51,257 bases of DNA from assembly GCA_043733485.1 (NCBI GenBank), contig JAYTGN010000284.1:1-51257 (forward strand), read 5' to 3'. Position numbers and translations under genes: made by a program. The notes under the pieces were generated by a model that was not told where the DNA came from, did no database searches, and was given only the letters and a program-made list of their open reading frames with translations. Each line of letters starts with the position of its first letter. The first letter of the stretch is position 1. Positions 9,268-17,639 of the stretch are shown one piece after another. This DNA is from Urbifossiella sp043733485. Its GTDB lineage: Bacteria > Planctomycetota > Planctomycetia > Gemmatales > Gemmataceae.

Positions 9268-9491
9268 CTAGAATCACTGGAAGTTAGCAAGCGCAGACAT
9301 AAGATTCACTGTGTGAACTTTACGACCTATTTAGAATTCGGCAGATGTTTCTGTGAGGCTTAATCTAAGGTGTAGTTGTTACCCCTTCGTTACGCAAGAA
9401 ACGCCGCCTCAATCGTCTTATCTTCGGGCCTTCAGCCGAATCGTCTTCTAGAGTTGCGGACGGGATCGTCCGCGCGCCGGGAAAGCCGTCC

Positions 9492-10913
9492 ATGCCTCAG
9501 ACTTGCCAACCCCCGACCACTCGCCACGAGTTGCTGACCGCGCTTGCGGAGTCCGAACTCCTCTCCGCGCACCAATTCGCGAAGGCCGATGCCGCGATCC
9601 CCGAGTCGGTTCCCACGGCAGTCGATGCTGCGAAGCGGCTCGTCGAGGCTCGACTGCTCACGCGGTTTCAATCCGACCGCTTGCTCGCCGGCCGTTCCGA
9701 TGGCTTCGTCCTCGGCCATTACGTGATTCAGGAACAAGTGGGGAAGGGCTCGGTGGGTCGCGTGTATCGGGCCACGCATCGGGCCATGAACCGGACCGTC
9801 GCCATCAAGGTGCTCAGCCCCGACGTGACGCGATCGGCCGCGGCTCGGCAAGCGTTTCAGCGCGAGGTGCGGGCCGCCGCCCGGCTCAACCATCCGAACA
9901 TCGTCACGGCCTTCGACGCCAATGAAGTCGGCGACCGCTTTTACTTGGTGATGGAATTTGTGGATGGCCCGACGGTCGAGGCGCTCGTTCGCGAGCGGGG
10001 ACCGCTGCCGTGGCCCGAGGCCTGCGAACTGATTCGTCAAGTCGCCGTCGGGTTGCAGCACGCCCACGACCAAGGCATGGTTCACCGCGACATCAAGCCC
10101 GCGAATCTACTCGTGGCGCGGGCCTCGCCCTCGATGCCGGGCTGCGTGGTGAAGATCGCGGATTTCGGTATCGCCAAGCTCTCGGTCACTCCCGCGCCGG
10201 CCAGCGTGCCGCCTGCTGCGGGGCTCACCGGCACGCCGGATTACGTGGCTCCCGAGCAGGCGTACAACCCGCAGTTCGCCGACCACCGCGCCGACTTCTA
10301 TTCGCTCGGCTGCGTCTTTTACTTCTTGCTCGCAGGCAGGCCTCCGTTCCCCGGCGGCACCACGGTGGAGAAGGTTCGCCGGCATCAGTTCGAAGCGCCG
10401 ATGCCGATCGAACGCGTGCGGCCCGATCTGCCGCCGGCACTTGCGGAACTCGTGGCTCGCCTCCTGGAGAAGGATCCGAATCGGCGTTATTCGACTGCGG
10501 CGGAAGTGGCTTCGCGACTCGATGCTTTGGCGGCGGGTTCCACGGCCGCGAATGGGGACGGCGATCAGATCAACTTCGAGCTGCCGCCGGTCCAGCCGGG
10601 GCCATATTCATTCGCATCCGGCTACCTCTCGGGCATCCACACGGCTCCGCGCACGGGTCGACATCCGGTCGTTCCTGCGGATGGTGGCGCTGAAACTTCC
10701 CCCTGGTGCCAACTCACCGGCGAGTTCGTCGATGCCGGCGGCACCGCCGAGACGAACCTCGAAGACACGCCGTTCGTCGCTCCGGCTCGCACTCGAACGC
10801 CCCGCAAGCGCACGCGCGGCCATTCGCCCTTGCTCGTGCTGGCGCTCTGCGGAGCGGTGGTTCTCGTCACGCTGCTGGGATTGAGCTTCTTGCTGAAGTT
10901 GGCGGGGAAGTAG
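9492..10913 (+). CDS. Membrane-anchored Ser/Thr protein kinase
   Basis: A 473-residue Hanks-type kinase. Residues 10-75 form the planctomycete kinase prelude (LLTRFQSDRLLAGRSDGFVLGHY), followed by the Gly loop GKGSVG, ATP-binding Lys106 in VAIKV, catalytic loop HRDIKPANLL (Asp200) and DFG (224-226), so all catalytic residues are present. The kinase domain ends near residue 345; a low-complexity juxtamembrane stretch leads to a single C-terminal membrane helix (about 447-468) and almost nothing beyond it, so there is no extracellular sensor. A hairpin GCGGAC/GTCCGC (9456-9473) lies just ahead of the ribosome binding site. Its targets cannot be read from the sequence. Confidence 0.92.
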   Translation: MPQTCQPPTTRHELLTALAESELLSAHQFAKADAAIPESVPTAVDAAKRLVEARLLTRFQSDRLLAGRSDGFVLGHYVIQEQVGKGSVGRVYRATHRAMNRTVAIKVLSPDVTRSAAARQAFQREVRAAARLNHPNIVTAFDANEVGDRFYLVMEFVDGPTVEALVRERGPLPWPEACELIRQVAVGLQHAHDQGMVHRDIKPANLLVARASPSMPGCVVKIADFGIAKLSVTPAPASVPPAAGLTGTPDYVAPEQAYNPQFADHRADFYSLGCVFYFLLAGRPPFPGGTTVEKVRRHQFEAPMPIERVRPDLPPALAELVARLLEKDPNRRYSTAAEVASRLDALAAGSTAANGDGDQINFELPPVQPGPYSFASGYLSGIHTAPRTGRHPVVPADGGAETSPWCQLTGEFVDAGGTAETNLEDTPFVAPARTRTPRKRTRGHSPLLVLALCGAVVLVTLLGLSFLLKLAGK

Positions 10914-10965
10914 CCCGATTCACGAACCGGCAGGGCGACGAGGTGTCGGACGCGTGCGGACGCAC

Positions 10966-10986
10966 CCGAGGCCTCAAGGCCCTCGG
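10966..10986. terminator. Hairpin between convergent kinase and hisA genes
   Basis: CCGAGGCC, loop TCAA, GGC-CCTCGG forms a strong stem with one bulged base in the short gap between the kinase stop and the hisA stop; the hisA TGA lies in the loop. There is no T-tract, so it is a candidate bidirectional terminator only on grounds of position and stability. Confidence 0.4.
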
Positions 10987-11693
10987 CTCGCCGCGATGGC
11001 AACCGACAAGTCCAGACTTCCCTCGTACAGCGCCCGGCCGATGATGCAGCCAAACGTCTTCGCTTCCACCAGTTGCTTGACGTGATCCAACGTGCAGACG
11101 CCGCCGGAGGCGATCACCGGCAACGGCATCGCCGCCTGCATCTCGGCCAACGCCTCGAAGTTCGGACCGCTCATCATGCCGTCCTTCGCGATGTCGGTGT
11201 ACACCACGGCGGCCAGCGGCGAATCGCTCACCTGCTTCGCCAGGTCGATGGCCTTCACCTTGGAAACTTCGAGCCAGCCCTCGGTGGCGACGAAACCGTT
11301 CTTCGCATCGACGCCGAGGACGATTCGTTGCGGGAACTGTGCGGCCACGGTGCGAACCCACGCGGGGTCTTGCAGCGCCCGCGTCCCGAGGACGGCCCAC
11401 TGCACGCCCCAGTCGAAGACGGCGGCGAGGTCGGCATCGGTGCGGATGCCACCGCCGAGTTGGCACGGCACGCCAGCCGCTTCCACGATTTGCCGAACGA
11501 CGCGGCCATTCACGGGCTTGCCGACCTTGGCACCGTCGAGATCGACGATGTGAAGGCGGCTCGCCCCGAGTTCGACCCACTTGCGCGCGACGGCGGCGGG
11601 ATCGTCCGAGAACGCGGTTTCTTGCGAGTAGTCGCCTTGCCGCAGGCGAACGCAGCGGCCGTTGAGCAGATCGATGGCAGGGTAGATGAGCAT
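10974..11693 (-). CDS. hisA: Phosphoribosylformimino-5-aminoimidazole carboxamide ribotide isomerase
   Basis: HisA catalyses the Amadori rearrangement of ProFAR to PRFAR in histidine biosynthesis. The 239-residue TIM barrel begins MLIYPAIDLLNGRCVRLRQG with catalytic Asp8, has the second catalytic Asp130 in GVDAKNG, and phosphate-binding loops GGGIR (about 80-84) and IASGGV near the C-terminus. The start at 11693 is set by this family N-terminus; an upstream ATG would add thirty unrelated residues. The other his genes are not next to it, so the pathway genes are scattered here. A small secreted-protein gene lies 52 bases upstream on the same strand. Confidence 0.96.
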   Translation of the reverse strand: MLIYPAIDLLNGRCVRLRQGDYSQETAFSDDPAAVARKWVELGASRLHIVDLDGAKVGKPVNGRVVRQIVEAAGVPCQLGGGIRTDADLAAVFDWGVQWAVLGTRALQDPAWVRTVAAQFPQRIVLGVDAKNGFVATEGWLEVSKVKAIDLAKQVSDSPLAAVVYTDIAKDGMMSGPNFEALAEMQAAMPLPVIASGGVCTLDHVKQLVEAKTFGCIIGRALYEGSLDLSVAIAASRGP

Positions 11694-11745
11694 GATGTCG
11701 ATCGAGGTGTGGGGTAACGCAAGGGGCTCACCGGATGTGCGGGCG

Positions 11746-11961
11746 TCACTTCCCCTTGGCGACTTTGTCGCTGAGTTCCGCACGCTTTTTCTCGACCGCG
11801 ACGAACCGCGCCAGCATCTCGACCTTCGGATACGTCTTCAAGTACGTCTCCGCGGCGCGGTAGATCACCTCGTGCTTCTTGCCGTCGTTGAACGCGCCGA
11901 TCGCAACGTCCCGTACGACCGAGACGGGAAGTAACAGCGAAACGACCAGGATACGGTTCAT
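11746..11961 (-). CDS. Small putative exported protein
   Basis: A 71-residue frame beginning MNRILVVSLLLPVSVVRDV, which reads as a short signal peptide, followed by a charged, helix-prone remainder rich in Lys, Glu and Ala and ending KRAELSDKVAKGK. I do not recognise a family. It is co-directional with hisA and fits the gap between hisA and the divergent aldehyde dehydrogenase. The 3' end overlaps an inverted repeat (CAAGGGG at 11720-11726 with CCCCTTG at 11752-11758). Coding status is plausible because of the hydrophobic leader and amphipathic tail but is not proven. Confidence 0.5.
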   Translation of the reverse strand: MNRILVVSLLLPVSVVRDVAIGAFNDGKKHEVIYRAAETYLKTYPKVEMLARFVAVEKKRAELSDKVAKGK

Positions 11962-12157
11962 GAGTCGATCCAAAAGGAAAGGCGAGGGGTAATTGTCGTT
12001 GGGTACGGAAGAGAAAGCAAGTGAGAGGCCTCACTTTGGGTGCAGTCCCGTGGCGTGGCCGCTTGGCGTACTGCTCTCCGCTCACCCAACACTTCTCCGT
12101 CCCTTTCACACGCCGATTCAATTGCGCTTCGACCCGGCCATCACGTAGAACGAACGC

Positions 12158-13615
12158 ATGACAACCCCCTTCACTCCCGAGGTTGCCGCGTGCCGTTCGG
12201 CTCAGCAAGTCTGGTCGCGGCTTTCGGTTCGGGAACGGTTGAAGCCGATCCGCGAACTGAGGCATCTCCTCGTCGATCGCACGAATGAAATTTGCGAAGT
12301 GGTCGCCGCGGACATCGGCCGCCCGGCAACCGAAGTCGTTGGAACGGAACTGCTGCCGACCACTGCGGCCCTCAAGTTCCTGGAACAGCGGGCCGACCGC
12401 ATTTTGAAGCCGCGAAAAGTTGCCGGGCGATTGCGGCCCACGTGGCACATGGGTTGCCGCGATGTCGTGCACCATCGGCCGTGGGGCGTCGTCGGCGTCA
12501 TCGGCACGTGGAACTACCCCGTCTTCTTGAACGTCGGGCAGATCGCGACAGCACTGGTCGCCGGTAACGGCGTGGTCTGGAAACCGTCCGAGAACGCGCC
12601 GCGAACCGCCGACCTCACGCACCGGCTCTTCCTCGACGCGGGCTTCCCACGGGAACTCTTCGCGAAGCTCCCGGCCACCCGCGAGGGCGGCTCGCAACTC
12701 GCCGAGGCCGACGTCGATCACGTCGTGTTCACGGGGTCGGATCGCGTCGGCCGCAAGCTCGCGGCACGGCTCGGCGAACGGCTCATCCCGAGCACGCTCG
12801 AACTCTCCGGCTGCGATGCCATGTTCGTCCTCGAAGACGCGAACCTCCCAATGGCGGCGAAGGCCACGTGGTTCGGGCTGGTGCTCAACCGCGGGCAGAC
12901 GTGCATCGCCGTGCGCCGCGCGTTCGTGCATCGCTCGAAAATGGCGGAGTTCGTGGAATTCTTGCGGCCGCTGGCCGAGGCGGCGAAGCCGCTTTCACTG
13001 GTGACGCCGGGTCAGGTCGAGCAAGCCGCCCGGTTGATCGACGATGCCGTGAAGCACGGTGCGACCGCAATTCGTGGCACAGGCATTCCTGCCTATGCTT
13101 CGAACCAACTTCGCCCCACGATACTGCTCGATGCATCCCCAGACGCCGCAATCTACCTGGAAGCTTCGTTCGCGCCGGTCCTCGCGGTCATATCCTTCGA
13201 CAGGATTGACAATGCGGTGTCACTCGCGGCGCGGTCGCCGTTCGGGCTCTCGGCATCGATCTTCTCGCAAGACACAGTTACAGCGCGAGAACTGGCCGCA
13301 CGCATTCCGTCCGGCTCGGTTGTGATCAACGACGTGATTGCCGCGACGGCGCATCCGGCGACGCCATTCGGTGGCCGCGGAGCCAGCGGGTGGGGCGTGA
13401 CCCAGGGCCCCGAGGGGCTGCTCGCCATGACCGTGCCGCAAGTCGTGACCGTGCGAAAAGGCACCTTTCGGCCGCACCTCGATGAAACGGTTTCACCCGA
13501 TCCGGCGACGCACGACATCATGCGCGGGCTTCTACGGGCTACTCACGGTCGCGGCTTCCGCGATTGGGTGGGGGGCATTCGCGAGATGATCCGAGGGATT
13601 CGCAGGAAGAAGTGA
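12158..13615 (+). CDS. Aldehyde dehydrogenase family protein
   Basis: An NAD(P)-dependent aldehyde dehydrogenase of 485 residues. The cofactor site WGVVGVIGTWNYPVF and the segment FTGSDRVGRKLAA are present; the general base Glu215 (LELSG, where most members have ELGG) and nucleophile Cys249 (NRGQTCIAV) are 34 residues apart, as in the family. It resembles the class-3/coniferyl-aldehyde-like branch that lacks a long N-terminal extension; the substrate cannot be named. Residues 305-315 (IRGTGIPAYAS) correspond to a palindromic repeat sequence lying in frame inside the gene (see 13073-13098). It converges with the secreted-protein gene at 13664 across an inverted repeat. Confidence 0.9.
   Translation: MTTPFTPEVAACRSAQQVWSRLSVRERLKPIRELRHLLVDRTNEICEVVAADIGRPATEVVGTELLPTTAALKFLEQRADRILKPRKVAGRLRPTWHMGCRDVVHHRPWGVVGVIGTWNYPVFLNVGQIATALVAGNGVVWKPSENAPRTADLTHRLFLDAGFPRELFAKLPATREGGSQLAEADVDHVVFTGSDRVGRKLAARLGERLIPSTLELSGCDAMFVLEDANLPMAAKATWFGLVLNRGQTCIAVRRAFVHRSKMAEFVEFLRPLAEAAKPLSLVTPGQVEQAARLIDDAVKHGATAIRGTGIPAYASNQLRPTILLDASPDAAIYLEASFAPVLAVISFDRIDNAVSLAARSPFGLSASIFSQDTVTARELAARIPSGSVVINDVIAATAHPATPFGGRGASGWGVTQGPEGLLAMTVPQVVTVRKGTFRPHLDETVSPDPATHDIMRGLLRATHGRGFRDWVGGIREMIRGIRRKK
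13073..13098. repeat. Palindromic repeat lying in frame inside the aldehyde dehydrogenase gene
   Basis: The segment GTGGCACAGGCATTCCTGCC followed by TATGCTTC contains an imperfect hairpin (GGCA-AGG / CCTGCC around CATT). It resembles the short intergenic palindromes common in Gemmata-type genomes, yet here it encodes RGTGIPAYAS within an otherwise ordinary enzyme. The resemblance is from memory, not from a search. Confidence 0.4.
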
Positions 13616-13623
13616 GTGGGGCC

Positions 13624-13658
13624 GAAACCCGGTTTCTGCTTGGGAAACCGGGTTTCTG
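13624..13658. terminator. Inverted repeat between convergent genes, candidate bidirectional terminator
   Basis: GAAACCCGGTTTC (13624-13636) and its exact complement GAAACCGGGTTTC (13644-13656) lie seven bases apart; each arm is also nearly self-palindromic and both are followed by TG. It fills the 48-base gap between two converging genes, which suits a bidirectional terminator. The double palindrome also looks like a mobile repeat. Confidence 0.55.
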
Positions 13659-13663
13659 GACGA

Positions 13664-15322
13664 TTACTTCGCAGGCGGGACGGGCTCGAACGTCGCCGAT
13701 CGCGAGACGCCCAGCCAACTTCCGAACAACTTCACGTTCACGTTGACCTTGACCTTCAGTTCCTTGCCCCCGGTGGTGGACCAAGACAGCGCCGAGATCA
13801 GCTTGTCCTGCTTGCCGATCACCTTCTCGATCATCACCGCTCCCTGCGGTTCGAGGGTGGTCGCGAGCTTGAGAATCTTGTCGGCGTTGTAGGCGAAGTC
13901 GACGGCCGGCGCGGCGACGGGCTTCACCGCCATCGCGGCTTTCAGCGCCGCAACGGCTTCCGCACCCGGCCCGATTGCGGCATACGAAGCTTTCGGCCCG
14001 AACGCGAACGCGAACATCGCATTGTTGCCGAACAGGGCCTTCACTTCGCGGGGCTCACCCGGACTCTGCCTGAGGTCGATCGTGTGAATGCTCACGCCGT
14101 TGGCCTTCTCGGCGTCCCACTTGATGGTGTCCTTGAATTCCTGAGGCGCGAGGCTTTCGATCACCTTCTTCAGTTCCTTCTCGACTCCCGAAGGGTCGTC
14201 GAAGGCGATGGCCATCGACGCGGTGAAGGTGCCGTCTTTCGCGGGGCCGCGCAGCACGGCCGCACCGTCCATCTCGCCCGTCTTCACCGTGCGAATGAGA
14301 CCCTTGAGCAACTCGTCCAGGATTCCCTTCGTCGGCGGGAACGCGTTGTTGTTCGCTTCCTTTTGCAAAGCTTCGAGCCCGGCGATCGCGCCGGCCTGCA
14401 CCTCGGGAATGTCGAGCGGTAGGCGAAGCTTGATCCCGGCGGCGGCATCCGGCCCGATGATTCCCGCGAAGCGGTTCGTACCCTGCTTCATGCCCGCGAT
14501 CAGCTTCTCGAGCGGCGAACCTTCGACCGGCGTGACGGTGAGTTCCGCCGCGACATCGCCCGTGAACACGTCGAGGTTCACCCGTAACGTTGCCTCCTTG
14601 GCTCCCTCGCTGAGATCGAGATAGCGCGAGCCCATCGCGAGCGCCGGCCCGAGGAGCAACTTCGCGAAGGAGGCCAGTTGTTCGCCATTCTTCCCTGCGT
14701 CCCCCAGCTTTTTCAACTGCTCGAGACCCTGCTTCGCCTTGGTGGGTAGTTCCTTCGGTACTCGGTCGAAGTAGATGCGGCCGGCCATGAGCGAGACATC
14801 CGCACCGTCGTAGATTTTGGCGAAGGGTACGATCGCCTTGGCATCCAGCGCGCGGGCCGGATCCTTCATCCCGGTGGCGACGTAAGCGTAGCCTTCCACG
14901 ATCCGCATCGCGGCTTTGAACTCCGGGCTCGGCGGCGGCACCTCATAGAGGCCGTCCTTCAGCGCCTTGGGCTTCGACTTGTTCCAGCGTTCGCAGAACT
15001 CGAGCCACTCCTTCTCGCCCGTGATCGGGAAGCAGACCACGGCGACCGCGTCCATCGGATCGGCCGGGAGATCCACGTAGCCCACGATCGGCCGATTGAG
15101 GTCGAAGCCGTCGAAGCCCTTGTCGCCGAGCGAACGCTTGATGATGTCCTTGTTGAAGGACTTGGCGGCTTCTTCGCCGCCCAGCGACTGGACGTGGGCG
15201 CGAACGTCGTCGAGCAACCGGCCCAGCGGCTGCGTTTGGTACACGATCGCGGGGTCGGCGGCAGCCGCCAGCGACGGCGCGACCAGCACCAAGAGGGCGG
15301 TCGCGAACATTCCCATTCGCAT
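13664..15322 (-). CDS. Large exported protein of unknown function
   Basis: A 552-residue protein with a clear signal peptide MRMGMFATALLVLVAPSLAAAAD. No domain is recognised with confidence. The mature part alternates strands and Lys/Ala-rich helices, is free of obvious repeats, and contains segments such as VGYVDLPADPMDAVAVVCFP and IAGLEALQKEANNNAFPP. The style (signal peptide, TGxxAAELTVTP-like strand, paired alpha/beta halves) recalls other paralogous planctomycete secreted proteins. ATG 15322 is chosen because GGAG lies about nine bases upstream and the leader starts there; the frame is open for 32 more codons upstream. It is divergent from hemF across a large repeat element. Confidence 0.75.
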   Translation of the reverse strand: MRMGMFATALLVLVAPSLAAAADPAIVYQTQPLGRLLDDVRAHVQSLGGEEAAKSFNKDIIKRSLGDKGFDGFDLNRPIVGYVDLPADPMDAVAVVCFPITGEKEWLEFCERWNKSKPKALKDGLYEVPPPSPEFKAAMRIVEGYAYVATGMKDPARALDAKAIVPFAKIYDGADVSLMAGRIYFDRVPKELPTKAKQGLEQLKKLGDAGKNGEQLASFAKLLLGPALAMGSRYLDLSEGAKEATLRVNLDVFTGDVAAELTVTPVEGSPLEKLIAGMKQGTNRFAGIIGPDAAAGIKLRLPLDIPEVQAGAIAGLEALQKEANNNAFPPTKGILDELLKGLIRTVKTGEMDGAAVLRGPAKDGTFTASMAIAFDDPSGVEKELKKVIESLAPQEFKDTIKWDAEKANGVSIHTIDLRQSPGEPREVKALFGNNAMFAFAFGPKASYAAIGPGAEAVAALKAAMAVKPVAAPAVDFAYNADKILKLATTLEPQGAVMIEKVIGKQDKLISALSWSTTGGKELKVKVNVNVKLFGSWLGVSRSATFEPVPPAK

Positions 15323-15423
15323 GGAAACTCTCCGAAAAGGATGTGATCTCAACCCGTTCCAGAATACGCCGGGACTGGGCGATTGCAACGGGGTGGAGGC
15401 CGGCATACAGTCAGCCAAGCAGG

Positions 15424-15544
15424 CCCAGGGCTTCCGCCCTGGGCTTCCGCCCTGGGCTAAGAAAGACGGCTGCTCCGCAGCGAAGAGTTTTGAGGTTTCG
15501 CCGCGGAGCGGCCGTCTGTTTTATCCCAGGGCGGAAGCCCTGGG
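15424..15544. repeat. Large imperfect inverted repeat between divergent genes
   Basis: The left side holds CCCAGGGCTTCCGCCCTGGG, partly duplicated in tandem (to about 15456), then AAGAAAGACGGCTGCTCCGC; the right side holds GCGGAGCGGCCGTCTGTTTT followed by CCCAGGGCGGAAGCCCTGGG (15525-15544). The two sides are reverse complements over roughly 50 bases with small gaps around a loop near GAGTTTTGAGGTT. Each arm is itself palindromic. It has no coding capacity and looks like a non-autonomous repeat. Confidence 0.7.
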
Positions 15545-15567
15545 TGGAATGCTTCGAGAGCAACACC

Positions 15568-16446
15568 ATGCACGCACGCGCCGTGGAATTCTTCCAAAGC
15601 CTGCAAGATCGCATCTGTGCCGGCCTGGAACGGGTCGATGGCGGATCGCGCTTTCGCGAAGACACCTGGCAGCGGCCCGGCGGCGGCGGTGGACGATCCC
15701 GCGTCCTCGCCGAAAGCACCGTCATCGAGAAAGGCGGCGTCAACTTCTCCGAAGTCTTCGGCGACTTCCCGCCGGAGTTCGCCAAGTCGATGCCCGGCGA
15801 CGGCACCGCGTTCACCGCCACCGGCCTCTCGCTCGTCATCCATCCGCGCAGCCCACTCATACCCACGGTCCACGCGAACTTCCGCTTCCTCACCCACGGC
15901 TCGAAGTCCTGGTTCGGCGGCGGGGCCGACCTCACGCCGTACTACCCCAAGAAGGAAGACGTCGTCCACTTCCACAAGACGTGGAAGCGCGTGTGTACGA
16001 AGCACGCCGCAGTCGCGGATTACGCAAAGATGAAGAAGGAGTGCGACGACTATTTCTTCCTGAAGCACCGCAACGAGCCGCGCGGCGTCGGCGGCATCTT
16101 CTTCGACTACGCGGACGCCACGGAGGCCGCATTCGACTTCGTTCGCGACGCCGCCGATGCCTTCCTCGAATCCTACGTACCAATCGTGGAGCGGCGGAAG
16201 GCATTGCCGTTCACGGATGAGGAGCGATTCTTTCAGGAGGTGCGTCGCGGGCGCTACGTCGAGTTCAACCTCGTGTACGATCGCGGCACGATCTTCGGTT
16301 TGAAGACGGACGGTCGCACCGAGAGCATCCTGATGAGCCTGCCGCCGGTGGTGCGTTACTTGTACGACTACCGCCCGCCGAAGGGTTCGTTGGAAGCGGA
16401 GTTAACGGAGTATTGGCTGAAGCCTCGCGATTGGGCGGAGGAGTAA
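15568..16446 (+). CDS. hemF: Oxygen-dependent coproporphyrinogen III oxidase
   Basis: HemF uses O2 to decarboxylate two propionates of coproporphyrinogen III to give protoporphyrinogen IX in haem synthesis. The 292-residue product shows the family signatures: IPTVHANFRFL, WFGGGADLTPYY, and the long block with CDDYFFLKHRNEPRGVGGIF followed by FDYAD, plus YVEFNLVYDRGTIFGLKT and ESILMSLPP near the end. Length is normal for the family (about 300). ATG 15568 follows GAGAG; upstream codons in the same frame are only the repeat element at 15424-15544 read through, so they are excluded. An oxygen-dependent enzyme suggests an aerobic host. Confidence 0.96.
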   Translation: MHARAVEFFQSLQDRICAGLERVDGGSRFREDTWQRPGGGGGRSRVLAESTVIEKGGVNFSEVFGDFPPEFAKSMPGDGTAFTATGLSLVIHPRSPLIPTVHANFRFLTHGSKSWFGGGADLTPYYPKKEDVVHFHKTWKRVCTKHAAVADYAKMKKECDDYFFLKHRNEPRGVGGIFFDYADATEAAFDFVRDAADAFLESYVPIVERRKALPFTDEERFFQEVRRGRYVEFNLVYDRGTIFGLKTDGRTESILMSLPPVVRYLYDYRPPKGSLEAELTEYWLKPRDWAEE

Positions 16447-16479
16447 GTGACTGGAAGAAGCTTACCTCGGCTCGGAATC

Positions 16480-17589
16480 TCACTCGGGCGGAAAGCTGAT
16501 CCTCGACTGAGCCTCGTTTGCGGCAATCGGGGGGCGAAGCGGCTCCCAACGCTTGCCGTGCTTGATCACCAGCAGCAAGCCCCCGATACAGATCATCGGC
16601 AACAGTACTACGCAGACCGCCGCCGCGATGCGGCGCGGGCCGCGGTTGAACCGAACCGCGTTGAGCAGAACGGCTGCGAAGAATCCACTCACGGCACCGC
16701 CCAGGTGCGCTTCCCAACTCACGCCCGGCAAAAAACTGACGGCGATGCTCAACGCGAAACCGAGGCCCAACCGCTTCGCCAAATCGCTCACCAAATCCGG
16801 ACGCAAGCGACGGTGGAACAGCACCATCCACGCCACGACGGATGTGGCCAGGCCCCAGATCGCGCCCGAGGCACCGACCAGAATCGCGGGCACCCGCCCG
16901 GTCGAATCGAGCGGATGCAGCGCCATGGCCAGGCTACTGCCCGCGACCCCCGCGATCATGTAAATGAGGAAGACGCGCCAGCGGCCCCAGAGTAGCTCCG
17001 CCAGCGCGCCGACCATTCCGAGGTTGAACAGATTCACGACGAGATGCCAGATCGAGCCGTGGACGAAGCACGAGGTGGTGAGGCGCCAGGATTCGCCGAG
17101 GAGTAACTCCGGGGCCGAGACCGCGCCGAGACGGATCAGCGAGGCGCGGTCTCCTTCGAACAAAAACACCTTGAGCGAGACGCCGAGGCGAGTGGCCACG
17201 ACGAGTCCGACGAAGAACCAGATCAGATTCGCAAGCAACAGGGCGGGTGTGACGATGGGCGGGCGAAGGTCCACGATGCTGCGTCGCGAGTCGTCCAGAA
17301 TCGCCGGGCCTGAAAGCGGTTCGACTGGCTTCTCCGCATTCTTCAGCGACAACTCGCCTTCGGCCGTCAGTGTGTAACCTTGGCCGACGCCGCGAACCCA
17401 GTCGATGACGCGCACGAGTTCGGCATTGCGGAGGTCGTTTAGCGGAGGGTCGAACGCATCGCGTGGGATGCCGGACGATTTTGAATGCGACGAGGGGAAC
17501 CACGCGGAGCCACCGCACGCGGCGATCCAGCCGAGAACCTGCTCGGGAGTCGGATCGCATTTCGCGGCGGGCTCGGCACTCCGTTCCAT
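16480..17589 (-). CDS. Rhomboid family intramembrane serine protease with N-terminal cytoplasmic extension
   Basis: A 369-residue membrane protein. The catalytic dyad is visible: Ser about 241 in GASGAIWG and His about 295 in WEAHLGGAVSGFF; the conserved WR and HGSIWHLVVNLFNL segments (first His/Asn) are also there. About seven hydrophobic helices run from residue 117 to the end. The first 115 residues are soluble and include DPPLNDLRNAELVRVIDW followed by a GYTLTAEGELSL motif that looks like a winged-helix fold. Start 17589 gives MERSAEP; an ATG nine bases upstream is an alternative. Divergent from psuG with a shared palindromic -10 element between. Confidence 0.88.
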   Translation of the reverse strand: MERSAEPAAKCDPTPEQVLGWIAACGGSAWFPSSHSKSSGIPRDAFDPPLNDLRNAELVRVIDWVRGVGQGYTLTAEGELSLKNAEKPVEPLSGPAILDDSRRSIVDLRPPIVTPALLLANLIWFFVGLVVATRLGVSLKVFLFEGDRASLIRLGAVSAPELLLGESWRLTTSCFVHGSIWHLVVNLFNLGMVGALAELLWGRWRVFLIYMIAGVAGSSLAMALHPLDSTGRVPAILVGASGAIWGLATSVVAWMVLFHRRLRPDLVSDLAKRLGLGFALSIAVSFLPGVSWEAHLGGAVSGFFAAVLLNAVRFNRGPRRIAAAVCVVLLPMICIGGLLLVIKHGKRWEPLRPPIAANEAQSRISFPPE

Positions 17590-17596
17590 GCCCCGC

Positions 17597-17604
17597 ATTA
17601 TAAT
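17597..17604. promoter_or_regulatory. Palindromic -10 element between rhomboid and psuG
   Basis: ATTATAAT reads as TATAAT on both strands (17599-17604 plus, 17602-17597 minus). For psuG it lies 23-40 bases before the candidate ATGs, a sensible distance. For the rhomboid gene it is only eight bases before ATG 17589, which would make that transcript leaderless. No convincing -35 boxes were seen. Confidence 0.35.
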
Positions 17605-17639
17605 CGGCTTTGCCGTTCCCGTTCGAAATGCGAGCCGCC

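Noticed and set aside
15343..15567. N-terminal extension of hemF
   Set aside because: Encoded by the inverted repeat element and not part of the family; the ATG at 15568 gives normal length.
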